Below the pieces are notes generated by a model, which searched no databases, was not told where the DNA came from, and saw only the letters and a list, made by a program, of their open reading frames with translations. From JAVBMJ01 sp031552535 (GTDB taxonomy: Bacteria > Bacteroidota > Bacteroidia > Bacteroidales > Rikenellaceae), in assembly GCA_031552535.1 (NCBI GenBank), contig JAVBMJ010000054.1, positions 1-23,293 of the forward strand: a DNA stretch of 23,293 bases, given 5' to 3'. The stretch's first letter is position 1, and the number at the start of each line of letters is the position of its first letter. This document shows, piece after piece, positions 17,010 through 23,202 of this stretch. The translations under genes were made by a program, and so were the position numbers.

Positions 17010-17241
17010 ATTTCAATTCATTAGTGTCCACTAAAAACTCGGGGATTCTCAGGCAATATATTAATATACAGTGAATTGCACGCCATTTTTGAGTAAACGG
17101 ATTTGAAATTGTTTTTATAATTCGAATTGGATTATTTAGAGAGGCAACCTGCCCTACACGGTCGTGTAGGCCATATTGACTTATTTTTCAACCAACTATT
17201 TTACGGCGCAAAATTTTTAGTGGACACTAGTGATTTCAATT
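17010..17241. mobile_element. MITE/IS remnant with 9-bp target-site duplication
   Basis: Terminal inverted repeats of 19 bp with one mismatch lie at 17019-17037 and 17214-17232 (shared core TAGTGTCCACTAAAAA). They are flanked exactly by the 9-bp direct repeat ATTTCAATT at 17010-17018 and 17233-17241. The element is 214 bp and lacks a transposase. A short plus-strand frame inside (around LERQPALHGRVGHIDLFF) could be the end of a lost transposase gene, but I cannot confirm this. The right duplication overlaps the first two bases of the WYL regulator's stop codon; the codon itself is preserved. Confidence 0.85.
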
Positions 17242-18313
17242 ATGTCGTGAGCTTGCGACGCCACTTCCGATGCAACTTCGTATTGTCCGGAAGGCTTGAC
17301 TGGTCGTATTTCATTACAGCATCCTTAAACCGGCTTTTCATATAGTCGACCAGTGAATCGGGGGAAACGACCCGTATGCTACCGCCGAAGCCCATAATTT
17401 CGCGAATCACCTCATTGTTGACAACTACCTCTATCTCAAAAATCATTGAAAAATCGTCAGCTGTTTCGATCAACAGTTGGCTTTTGTGGATGGGCTTGGT
17501 CAGCACGTAAGGGGCGTTTTGCGGTTCGACCTCAAAACGTATCACCTCGGCTCTCTGGTTGAGGTTCTTTGTTACTCCCACCACGTCGTCGAAAAACGTG
17601 ACCGGATCAAAAAGATCATTTTCGATATATGGCTCCTTCCCGGCCACTGATATGGCCTCTATACGATCCAGGGCGAGGTTCATCAGGCCGCCGTTTTTAC
17701 CGTGCCTTCCGAAAACGAACCAGCGATTCCTATACTCCTTGAGCAGATAGGGGTAGAACAGGAAATCAGAGGCCGAACGGGCTTTGAAAGACCGGTACTT
17801 GATCTCCATGGTTTGTTTGTCGACTATCGCATGGTATATCGCATCCAGATTGTCGAGCCCTTTGAGGTGCTCGTTCTTTTCGAAATCGATCACGGGAATC
17901 GTCTTTTGCTTCGCCGAAGTAACGTGATCCTCCAGGCGGCTCACGATATCGCCCATGCCTGAGAAATAGGAAAAGCCTTTGAACTGGCGTAACACCTCGA
18001 CCGCTCCGGACATAACCTTCAGGTCCTGCCCGGTAAGCGGCGTATCCGTTATGCTGTAACCGGAATCTTCATAGGTGTAATACTTGTTCTCGTAAACGAC
18101 GATAGGCGCGTTATAACCCAATTTTTCACTGCGCATTGCCTGAATATCCATCTGGATGGTTCGCCGGCTGATACCCTTATCAATACCTTCATATTCATAT
18201 AAGGCGTCGGAACAGGCGTCGATCAGGTCTTTGAGCGTCCATCGGCGGTAGCGGTTGCGCAGACAGGTGTCGATTGTTTTATAGCGGACGAGGGCATTTT
18301 TGTTTATGGGCAT
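17240..18313 (-). CDS. WYL-domain transcriptional regulator
   Basis: A 357-residue HTH-WYL-WCX regulator. Residues about 8-80 form a winged helix (LKDLIDACSDAL..., ISRRTIQMDIQAMR is the recognition helix). About 150-235 is the WYL domain, with the hallmark stretch FYPYLLKEYRNRWFVFGRH, where WFV stands at the WYL position, followed by NLALDRIEAI. The C-terminal WCX-like part (about 245-345) contains FGGSIRVVSPDSL. WYL domains of known members bind nucleic-acid or small ligands and control DNA-damage or defence genes. Here the gene is divergent from the Ro60 gene and shares with it an inverted repeat that lies over its own -33 box, so I infer it regulates itself and the RNA-repair genes. Confidence 0.9.
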   Translation of the reverse strand: MPINKNALVRYKTIDTCLRNRYRRWTLKDLIDACSDALYEYEGIDKGISRRTIQMDIQAMRSEKLGYNAPIVVYENKYYTYEDSGYSITDTPLTGQDLKVMSGAVEVLRQFKGFSYFSGMGDIVSRLEDHVTSAKQKTIPVIDFEKNEHLKGLDNLDAIYHAIVDKQTMEIKYRSFKARSASDFLFYPYLLKEYRNRWFVFGRHGKNGGLMNLALDRIEAISVAGKEPYIENDLFDPVTFFDDVVGVTKNLNQRAEVIRFEVEPQNAPYVLTKPIHKSQLLIETADDFSMIFEIEVVVNNEVIREIMGFGGSIRVVSPDSLVDYMKSRFKDAVMKYDQSSLPDNTKLHRKWRRKLTT

Positions 18314-18338
18314 AGATATCTGCTTCAGGGATTTCGCT

Positions 18339-18369
18339 CAAATTTATAAAATAATCTTCGCTACGCAAA
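18339..18369 (-). promoter_or_regulatory. Promoter of the WYL regulator gene
   Basis: On the minus strand TTTG (18366-18369) and TAAATTTG (18339-18346) are separated by 19 bases, a perfect consensus promoter. The -33 box lies inside the inverted repeat 18362-18380, so a protein bound there would block it. Confidence 0.75.
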
Positions 18370-18380
18370 AACATTGCGCA
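18362..18380. promoter_or_regulatory. Putative operator 1 (CGCA-N7-TGCG)
   Basis: TACGCA and TGCGCA half-sites flank the 7-base spacer AAAACAT. The whole site matches operator 2 at 19963-19987 in half-sites, spacer length and spacer sequence (AAAACAY). It ends 10 bases before an AATATTTG -7-like box (18391-18398) facing the Ro60 gene and overlaps the divergent regulator promoter. Confidence 0.7.
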
Positions 18381-18400
18381 CATGTATTTGAATATTTGCA

Positions 18401-19942
18401 ATGTCAAACAAAATGACACAGATCATGAAATTCAATCTGACAACCAAAGGGGTCGGCAAAGTGCTCAACTATGAGTCGGCGCAGGCGTACAAACTCTCGC
18501 CGCAGTGGGAATTGTATTCGTTGGTAGTAACCTCATCTCTGAGCAACACTTTTTACGAAAAGAATGATACCCGTATCGAGAGGCTGAGGCAATTGGTCGC
18601 AAAATGCGATCCGGTATTCATAGCGAAGCTGGCGGTGTATGCGCGTGATAAGATGAACCTGCGCTCGATTCCGCTGGTGCTGGCGGTCGAGTTGTCGAAA
18701 GTCCACAGCGGAGACTCGACTGTGGGGCGACTGGTGTCTCGTGTAGTTATGCGCGCCGATGAGATCACCGAACTGCTGGCTTACTATCAGTTGGCCAACG
18801 CTCGTAAGGATACCAAGAAACTGAACCGGCTTTCGAAGCAAATCCAGAACGGGCTGCAGGAGGCTTTCAACCGTTTCGACGAATATCAGTTCGCTAAATA
18901 TAACCGTGATGCGGAAATCAAGTTACGCGACGCGCTGTTCCTTGTCCACCCCAAAGCCAAAGATAAAGCGCAACAGGCAGTGTTCGACAAGATCGTTGCC
19001 GACGCCCTGACCACGCCTTACACCTGGGAAACCGAACTCTCGGCATTGGGCCAGACGAAATTCGTTTCAGACAAAGAGCGCAGGAACGCCGTACGGGCAA
19101 AGTGGGAAGAGTTGATCGAAAGCGGCAAAGTGGGCTACATGGCCCTGATGCGCAACCTGCGCAACATTCTGGAGGCTGAAGTGTCAAAGGATCATATCAA
19201 AGCCATATGCCAACAGATTTCGTCCGAACAGGGTGTGTTACGCTCAAAGCAATTACCCTTCCGTTTTCTGGCTGCATATCGCGAAATTTCGAATCATAAA
19301 TCGAAATACGCGGGCCAGGTAATGGACGCTCTTGAAACGGCCGTAACGGCATCTTCACAAAACATCAGCGGCTTTGACGAGGACACAAGTGTGCTGATCG
19401 CCTGCGACGTTTCGGGCTCGATGCAGCAGCCGGTGTCGGCTAAAAGTAAAGTGCTGTTGTACGACATAGGATTGATGCTGGGGATGTTGCTCCGGTCGCG
19501 CTGCCGGAGTGCCGTAACGGGTATGTTCGGTGATACCTGGAAAGTGATCAATGTTCCCTCGAGAAGCATCCTGGCCAATGCCGATACATTCTATCAATGT
19601 GAAGGCGAGGTGGGATATTCCACGAACGGCTTCCTGATAATAAAAGACCTTATCAAGCGTAAAACGCAAATCGATAAGGTTATAATATTTACGGACTGTC
19701 AGTTGTGGAATTCCGACAACAATGATGCGCACATCATGGGTCTTTGGGGAGAATACAAGAAATTATATCCCCAGAGCAAACTCTACCTCTTCGACCTGGC
19801 GGGTTACGGTAACATGCCGTTGAACATCATGGACAACGACGTTCACCTGATCGCCGGTTGGTCGGATAAGATCTTCGATGTTATTTCAGCTATCGACAAA
19901 GGTGGCGACGCTTTGGCGGAAATAAAATCGGTCGAATTGTAA
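18401..19942 (+). CDS. rsr: Ro60/TROVE domain protein (Rsr)
   Basis: This is the bacterial orthologue of the Ro60 autoantigen, a ring-shaped RNA-binding protein that holds Y RNA on its outer surface and threads single-stranded RNA ends through its hole. The TROVE HEAT-repeat domain covers about 15-325 (landmarks: RDALFLVHPKAKDKAQ and GYMALMRNLRNILEA). A von Willebrand A domain follows, with the MIDAS motif DVSGS at 336-340 and further metal-site segments YSTNGF and IIFTDCQLW. At 513 residues it is full length. The ATG at 18401 is the longest start, but the -7 box ends at 18398, so in-frame ATGs at 18413 or 18425 (MKFNLTTKG) may be the real start. A Y RNA and rtcB lie directly downstream. Confidence 0.95.
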   Translation: MSNKMTQIMKFNLTTKGVGKVLNYESAQAYKLSPQWELYSLVVTSSLSNTFYEKNDTRIERLRQLVAKCDPVFIAKLAVYARDKMNLRSIPLVLAVELSKVHSGDSTVGRLVSRVVMRADEITELLAYYQLANARKDTKKLNRLSKQIQNGLQEAFNRFDEYQFAKYNRDAEIKLRDALFLVHPKAKDKAQQAVFDKIVADALTTPYTWETELSALGQTKFVSDKERRNAVRAKWEELIESGKVGYMALMRNLRNILEAEVSKDHIKAICQQISSEQGVLRSKQLPFRFLAAYREISNHKSKYAGQVMDALETAVTASSQNISGFDEDTSVLIACDVSGSMQQPVSAKSKVLLYDIGLMLGMLLRSRCRSAVTGMFGDTWKVINVPSRSILANADTFYQCEGEVGYSTNGFLIIKDLIKRKTQIDKVIIFTDCQLWNSDNNDAHIMGLWGEYKKLYPQSKLYLFDLAGYGNMPLNIMDNDVHLIAGWSDKIFDVISAIDKGGDALAEIKSVEL

Positions 19943-19962
19943 ATATTTTCACTCCATGCGCC

Positions 19963-19987
19963 GGGTGCGCAAAAACACTGCGCACCC
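19963..19987. promoter_or_regulatory. Putative operator 2 (9-bp inverted repeat)
   Basis: GGGTGCGCA and TGCGCACCC form a perfect 9-bp inverted repeat around AAAACAC. The core is shared with operator 1, and the site lies 6 bases before the TACCTTTG box of the Y RNA promoter, covering where a -33 box would be. It lacks a T-tract, so I prefer operator over terminator for the Ro60 gene, though the two are not exclusive. Confidence 0.7.
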
Positions 19988-19993
19988 AGTGCA

Positions 19994-20001
19994 TACCTTT
20001 G
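19994..20001 (+). promoter_or_regulatory. Y RNA / rtcB -7 box
   Basis: TACCTTTG is a perfect TAnnTTTG match with no TTTG box upstream; operator 2 occupies that position. Transcription would begin around 20007-20009, just before the closing stem of the Y RNA at 20013. Confidence 0.7.
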
Positions 20002-20007
20002 TATCAT

Positions 20008-20149
20008 GAAATAAAACAAGTGCCGTAGAATAGGGTTACTTCGGAATATGATATCGGAGGTTCTATTCCTCCCATTCGGGCCCAGCCCGGATGTAGCTCA
20101 GGGGATAGAGCAGACGCCTTTGTCCCTGTTCGCCTGTCGCCTTGTTTTT
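20008..20149 (+). ncRNA. Y RNA (YrlA-like) with circularly permuted tRNA-like module
   Basis: Y RNAs bind Ro60 and steer its partners or substrates. Visible structure: closing stem AAAACAAG (20013-20020) with CTTGTTTT (20141-20148); an internal loop (TGCCGTA / GCCTGTCGC); a second stem GAATAGGG (20028-20035) with CCCTGTTC (20124-20131, one wobble). Inside is a tRNA-like module. The T-arm GGAGG-TTCTATT-CCTCC (20056-20072) has a 7-base T-like loop. A capped acceptor-like hairpin (20073-20093, 9 bp with one wobble, loop CCA) follows with no gap. Then come TA, as at tRNA positions 8-9, and the D-arm GCTC-AGGGGATA-GAGC (20096-20111). This order is that of a tRNA opened at the anticodon stem, the arrangement described for YrlA. 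The joining segments 20036-20055 and 20112-20123 I could not fold. It ends 14 bases before rtcB. Confidence 0.88.
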
Positions 20150-20162
20150 AATTTGAAATGCT

Positions 20163-21473
20163 ATGATCGAACTGAAAGGGAAATACAATAAAGACTGTAA
20201 GATCTTTATCGACGAGGTGGAAAGCGAGGCAATATCGCTCATCCAGGGCATACTCGACAATGAAATGTCGATGGGCGTACCCGTAAGGATCATGCCGGAC
20301 ACCCATGCCGGCGTGGATATCGTTATCGGTTTTACGATGCCCGTTACTGCCATGCTGAACCCTAACCATATCGGGGTCGATATCGGCTGCTCGGTAACCA
20401 CCCACAAACTTGCCAAAAGGTTTGATGCCACCGACTTCCCGAAAATCGACAGCCAGATACGCAGGGCGGTCCCGATGGGACATGAGATCAAGAGAAATGG
20501 TTGGTTCAGGGATTGGTGGGTTGCGCCTTATCTGGATAAGGTGAACCGGAAGCTCGCCATATTTAACGCCGAATGGACAAAACGGTTTGGAGAAACGAAA
20601 GAGGCCATAACCGCGGACAAGGAGTATATCACTAACCTGTGTAAGAAAATAGGCATGGGGGAAGATGTGTTCTACCTTTCGGCGGGTACGCTCGGGGGCG
20701 GCAATCATTTTATCGAGATCGGCGAATCGGTTGCCGACGGGTCGCACTTCCTGACAATCCACTCTGGTTCGCGCCATTTCGGGTTGAAAGTCTGCAAACA
20801 CCACGCACAGAAAATGGGAGGCAATAAAACATTGCCCCAAGAATATCATGAAGAGTTGAACCATATTGTCGAGCACACGCAGCCCAGGTCCGGCATCAAG
20901 GCGAGAATCAAGGAATTGAACGACAAGCACAAAGCGGGCGGCCGGCAATATTTGCTGCAGGGCGACGATATGTACCAGTATCTTGTCGATATGATCATAG
21001 CGCAGACCTACGCCGAATTTAACCACCGCGTGATGTCCGAATCGATTTTCGCCGCGATCCGGAATGGCTGTGAGCCCGTGGAAACGATCCAGTCGATGCA
21101 CAATTTCATCGATACGCAGGACTGGATAATCCGTAAGGGGGCGATCCGGGCTTATGAAGGCGAGAAGATGATCATCCCGTTCAACATGCGCGACGGGATA
21201 CTGATCTGCGAAGGGAAAAGCAATGTGGACTGGAATTGCTCGGCTCCTCACGGCGCGGGACGCATATTAGCCCGTAACCAGGCCAAGAAACTGCTCAGCA
21301 TGGATGAGTTCAGCAAAGAGATGGAGGGGATCTATTCGACCTCGGTCTGCAAATCGACCCTGGACGAGTCGCCAATGGCATATAAAGATAAGGATATTAT
21401 TATGAATGCCATAACAGATACCTGCACAATACTCGACACCATCAAGCCATTACTGAACATCAAAGCCAATTGA
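20163..21473 (+). CDS. rtcB: RNA-splicing ligase RtcB
   Basis: RtcB joins RNA 2',3'-cyclic phosphate or 3'-phosphate ends to 5'-OH ends using GTP and Mn2+, repairing or recycling cleaved RNAs. The 436-residue protein contains PDTHAGVDIVIGF (about 45-57), the metal-binding HIGVDIGCSV (Cys at about 76), GGGNHFIEI (178-186), HSGSRHFG (200-207), RKGAIRAYEG, and CSAPHGAGR, whose His (about 363) is the site of guanylylation. Domain order and length are complete. No rtcA or archease gene is in the window. The start codon is 14 bases past the Y RNA closing stem, so the Y RNA forms its leader; a second Y-like RNA begins 4 bases after the stop codon. Confidence 0.97.
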   Translation: MIELKGKYNKDCKIFIDEVESEAISLIQGILDNEMSMGVPVRIMPDTHAGVDIVIGFTMPVTAMLNPNHIGVDIGCSVTTHKLAKRFDATDFPKIDSQIRRAVPMGHEIKRNGWFRDWWVAPYLDKVNRKLAIFNAEWTKRFGETKEAITADKEYITNLCKKIGMGEDVFYLSAGTLGGGNHFIEIGESVADGSHFLTIHSGSRHFGLKVCKHHAQKMGGNKTLPQEYHEELNHIVEHTQPRSGIKARIKELNDKHKAGGRQYLLQGDDMYQYLVDMIIAQTYAEFNHRVMSESIFAAIRNGCEPVETIQSMHNFIDTQDWIIRKGAIRAYEGEKMIIPFNMRDGILICEGKSNVDWNCSAPHGAGRILARNQAKKLLSMDEFSKEMEGIYSTSVCKSTLDESPMAYKDKDIIMNAITDTCTILDTIKPLLNIKAN

Positions 21474-21477
21474 TCTG

Positions 21478-21626
21478 TAAAACAAGTTCCGCAGGCGGGA
21501 ATTACTTCGCTGGTTGAACGTCTGTAAAGATGCGGGTTCGAGTTCGACCCGGTGGGCGCACCGGAGCATCAGAGCCGGGACCTGCCGATAGAGCGGTTGG
21601 CAATCCCGCTTTACGCTCATGGGACT
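21478..21626 (+). ncRNA. Second Y-like RNA downstream of rtcB
   Basis: The first 17 bases (21478-21494) match the start of the upstream Y RNA (20012-20028) at 15 positions, and TTACTTCG recurs at nearly the same offset. The second stem is GCGGGA (21495-21500) with TCCCGC (21604-21609). A T-arm-like hairpin (21534-21550, GGGTT/GACCC, 7-base loop, TTCGAG nearby) is followed directly by an acceptor-like hairpin GGTG-GGCG-CACC (21551-21562). GATAGAGC, identical to the D-arm 3' side of the first RNA, lies at 21587-21594. The closing stem is not clear: AGTTCC (21485-21490) may pair with GGGACT (21621-21626). The 3' end is uncertain and the copy may be diverged or decaying. Confidence 0.6.
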
Positions 21627-21651
21627 CCGCACTCAGGGAGACGTAATGAGC
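21615..21651 (+). other. Hairpin after the second Y-like RNA
   Basis: GCTCAT (21615-21620) pairs with ATGAGC (21646-21651), and inside CTCC (21625-21628) pairs with GGAG (21637-21640). It may terminate the second Y-like RNA or compete with its closing stem. There is no T-tract. The rest of 21652-21763 shows nothing I can assign. Confidence 0.4.
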
Positions 21652-21763
21652 ACTACACTTATGCATAATCCCGGACCCGATATTGATGAATATAAAATAA
21701 ACCAGTGTTTCACCGTTTGAAATCAACCGTTTTATTGTTACATTGCAAAAAATACTGCAGTTT

Positions 21764-22810
21764 ATGGTAAAAATAAAAACAGGGATAGCTTCCTATGGAT
21801 TGTCGGGAAGCGCGTTCCACGCGCCTTTTATAGATGTGCATCCGGGGTTTGAACTCACTGCAATCGTCGAGCGAAGCAAAAACCTGGCACGGGAACGTTA
21901 TCCCGAGGCGGTTATAATACGCTCATTCGAAGAGTTGATATCTGTAAATGAGATAGAACTGGTGGTTGTCAACACTCCCGACCCGACACATTATCAATAC
22001 TGCAGGGCGGCCCTTATGGCAGGAAAACATGTAGTGGTGGAGAAACCGTTTGTTTTCTCTGTCGCACGGGCCGAAGAGCTGGTTGCGCTGGCAAGTGAAC
22101 GGGGGCTTCTGCTCACGGTTTACCAGAACCGGCGTTTCGACGGCGACTTCATGACCTTGGCGTCGGTGGTCCGGTCGGGAGAGTTGGGAAGGATTGTCGA
22201 GTTTAACGCCTCTTTCCAGCGCTATCGGAACCATATAGAGGAGGGGAGTTGGAAAGAGCGTGCCGACCGCCGTGTGGGGATGACTTACAATCTCGGTTCG
22301 CACAGCCTCGACCAGGCGTTGGTGCTGTTCGGAATGCCCGAGAAAGTCTGGGCTGACATTGCCGTATTACGCGATGGCGGTGCTGTGGACGACTATTTCA
22401 ATATCGTGCTGTTCTATCCCCGTATGCGGGTGAATCTAAAGGCCGGCTATCTGATGCGTGAGGCGGGGCCGCGTTTTGCGGTGCATGGTACGGCCGGGTC
22501 GTTCGTCACTTACGGTCTGGATCCTCAGGAAGAAGCTCTCAGAGGAGGTGCCAGGCCCGGAAGCGAGGGCTGGGGGCTGGTCGCCGAAAACGAGTGGGGT
22601 GTTGTGAACTCCGCTGCCGGACGCCGTAAATATCCCATGACGGCGGGGAACTATGCGTTGTTTTACGATAATATCCATGCCTGTCTTCGCAATGGCGCCG
22701 AGCCTCAAGTCACTCATCACCAGATGTTGAACCTGGTCCGGCTCCTGGAGGCGGCATTCGAAAGTGCCGCGTCGGGACATGCCGTAAAGGTGGGCTGGGA
22801 AACAGTTTAA
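21764..22810 (+). CDS. Gfo/Idh/MocA family oxidoreductase
   Basis: A 348-residue NAD(P)-dependent oxidoreductase acting on a sugar, inositol or related substrate; the exact substrate cannot be read from the sequence. The Rossmann motif is GIASYGLSGSAFHAPFI, with Gly-rich spacing as in the YdgJ/IolW-like branch. VVNTPDPTHYQYCRAALMAGKHVVVEKPF holds the conserved EKP with its catalytic-region Lys, and YQNRRFDGDF and GMTYNLGSHSLDQAL supply further active-site residues. The ATG at 21764 gives the usual start; an in-frame TTG at 21743 adds seven unconserved residues. It has no evident link to the RNA-repair genes. Confidence 0.93.
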   Translation: MVKIKTGIASYGLSGSAFHAPFIDVHPGFELTAIVERSKNLARERYPEAVIIRSFEELISVNEIELVVVNTPDPTHYQYCRAALMAGKHVVVEKPFVFSVARAEELVALASERGLLLTVYQNRRFDGDFMTLASVVRSGELGRIVEFNASFQRYRNHIEEGSWKERADRRVGMTYNLGSHSLDQALVLFGMPEKVWADIAVLRDGGAVDDYFNIVLFYPRMRVNLKAGYLMREAGPRFAVHGTAGSFVTYGLDPQEEALRGGARPGSEGWGLVAENEWGVVNSAAGRRKYPMTAGNYALFYDNIHACLRNGAEPQVTHHQMLNLVRLLEAAFESAASGHAVKVGWETV

Positions 22811-22862
22811 ATTTAAGTAATGTGAAATAATTATTGCGATATTATTTAAGACTTATTTCGAG

Positions 22863-23027
22863 ATGGATTTTGATTCTTGGAAAAGGAGCTTGGCGGGCCA
22901 AGTGACTGATGAAAAAACCAAAAATAATGCTCCCTGGAATATCCCAATAATTGTTGAGCATTACTTAAAAAGAGATAAAGGACAAAAGCGGTTGGCGAGT
23001 CAAATTATTATAATTAATTGGCTGTAA
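22863..23027 (+). CDS. Hypothetical small protein, 54 residues
   Basis: I do not recognise this protein. The frame starts MDFDSWKRSLAGQVTDEKTK and continues with NNAPWNIPIIVEHYLKRDKG before an Ile-rich, Leu-ended tail (QIIIINWL). There is no signal peptide; the last third is hydrophobic but too short to call a membrane segment with confidence. The composition (Trp, paired Pro, balanced charges) looks protein-like rather than random, and no competing frame covers it. It may be the N-terminal part of a longer protein disrupted downstream, as repeats follow closely. Confidence 0.4.
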   Translation: MDFDSWKRSLAGQVTDEKTKNNAPWNIPIIVEHYLKRDKGQKRLASQIIIINWL

Positions 23028-23093
23028 CTTACGATATTTCTGCAACGATTAGCCGAAATACGTTTCATCTGACGCAGGATGGTGACACCATAA

Positions 23094-23129
23094 AAAATAA
23101 TCTGAACTCAGAATGGCTCAGATTATTTT
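23094..23129. terminator. 12-bp hairpin, possible terminator
   Basis: AAAATAATCTGA (23094-23105) pairs perfectly with TCAGATTATTTT (23118-23129) across a 12-base loop. The T-rich arm gives it terminator character on either strand. It follows the small ORF by 66 bases. Confidence 0.5.
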
Positions 23130-23202
23130 CTTGTGAGTATCAGCCAGTCAAAAATCAGCTGTTTTTGGCCACATTACCGAAAGTATTTATCGTTTATTTT
23201 TG

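Noticed and set aside
19963..19987. Terminator of the ro60 gene
   Set aside because: The stem is strong but there is no T-tract, and its core is duplicated upstream of ro60 where no gene ends, so operator is the better reading.
20090..21562. A tRNA split in two by insertion of rtcB: a 5' half (GGATGTAGCTCAGGGGATAGAGC) before the gene and a TTCGAG T-arm-like half after it, with CAGACG/CGTCTG able to pair
   Set aside because: The 5' piece is fully explained as the acceptor and D-arm of a permuted Y RNA with its own T-arm and closing stems upstream of rtcB, and the 3' piece starts with a copy of the Y RNA leader. The 3' half has no strand matching the GGATGTA acceptor.
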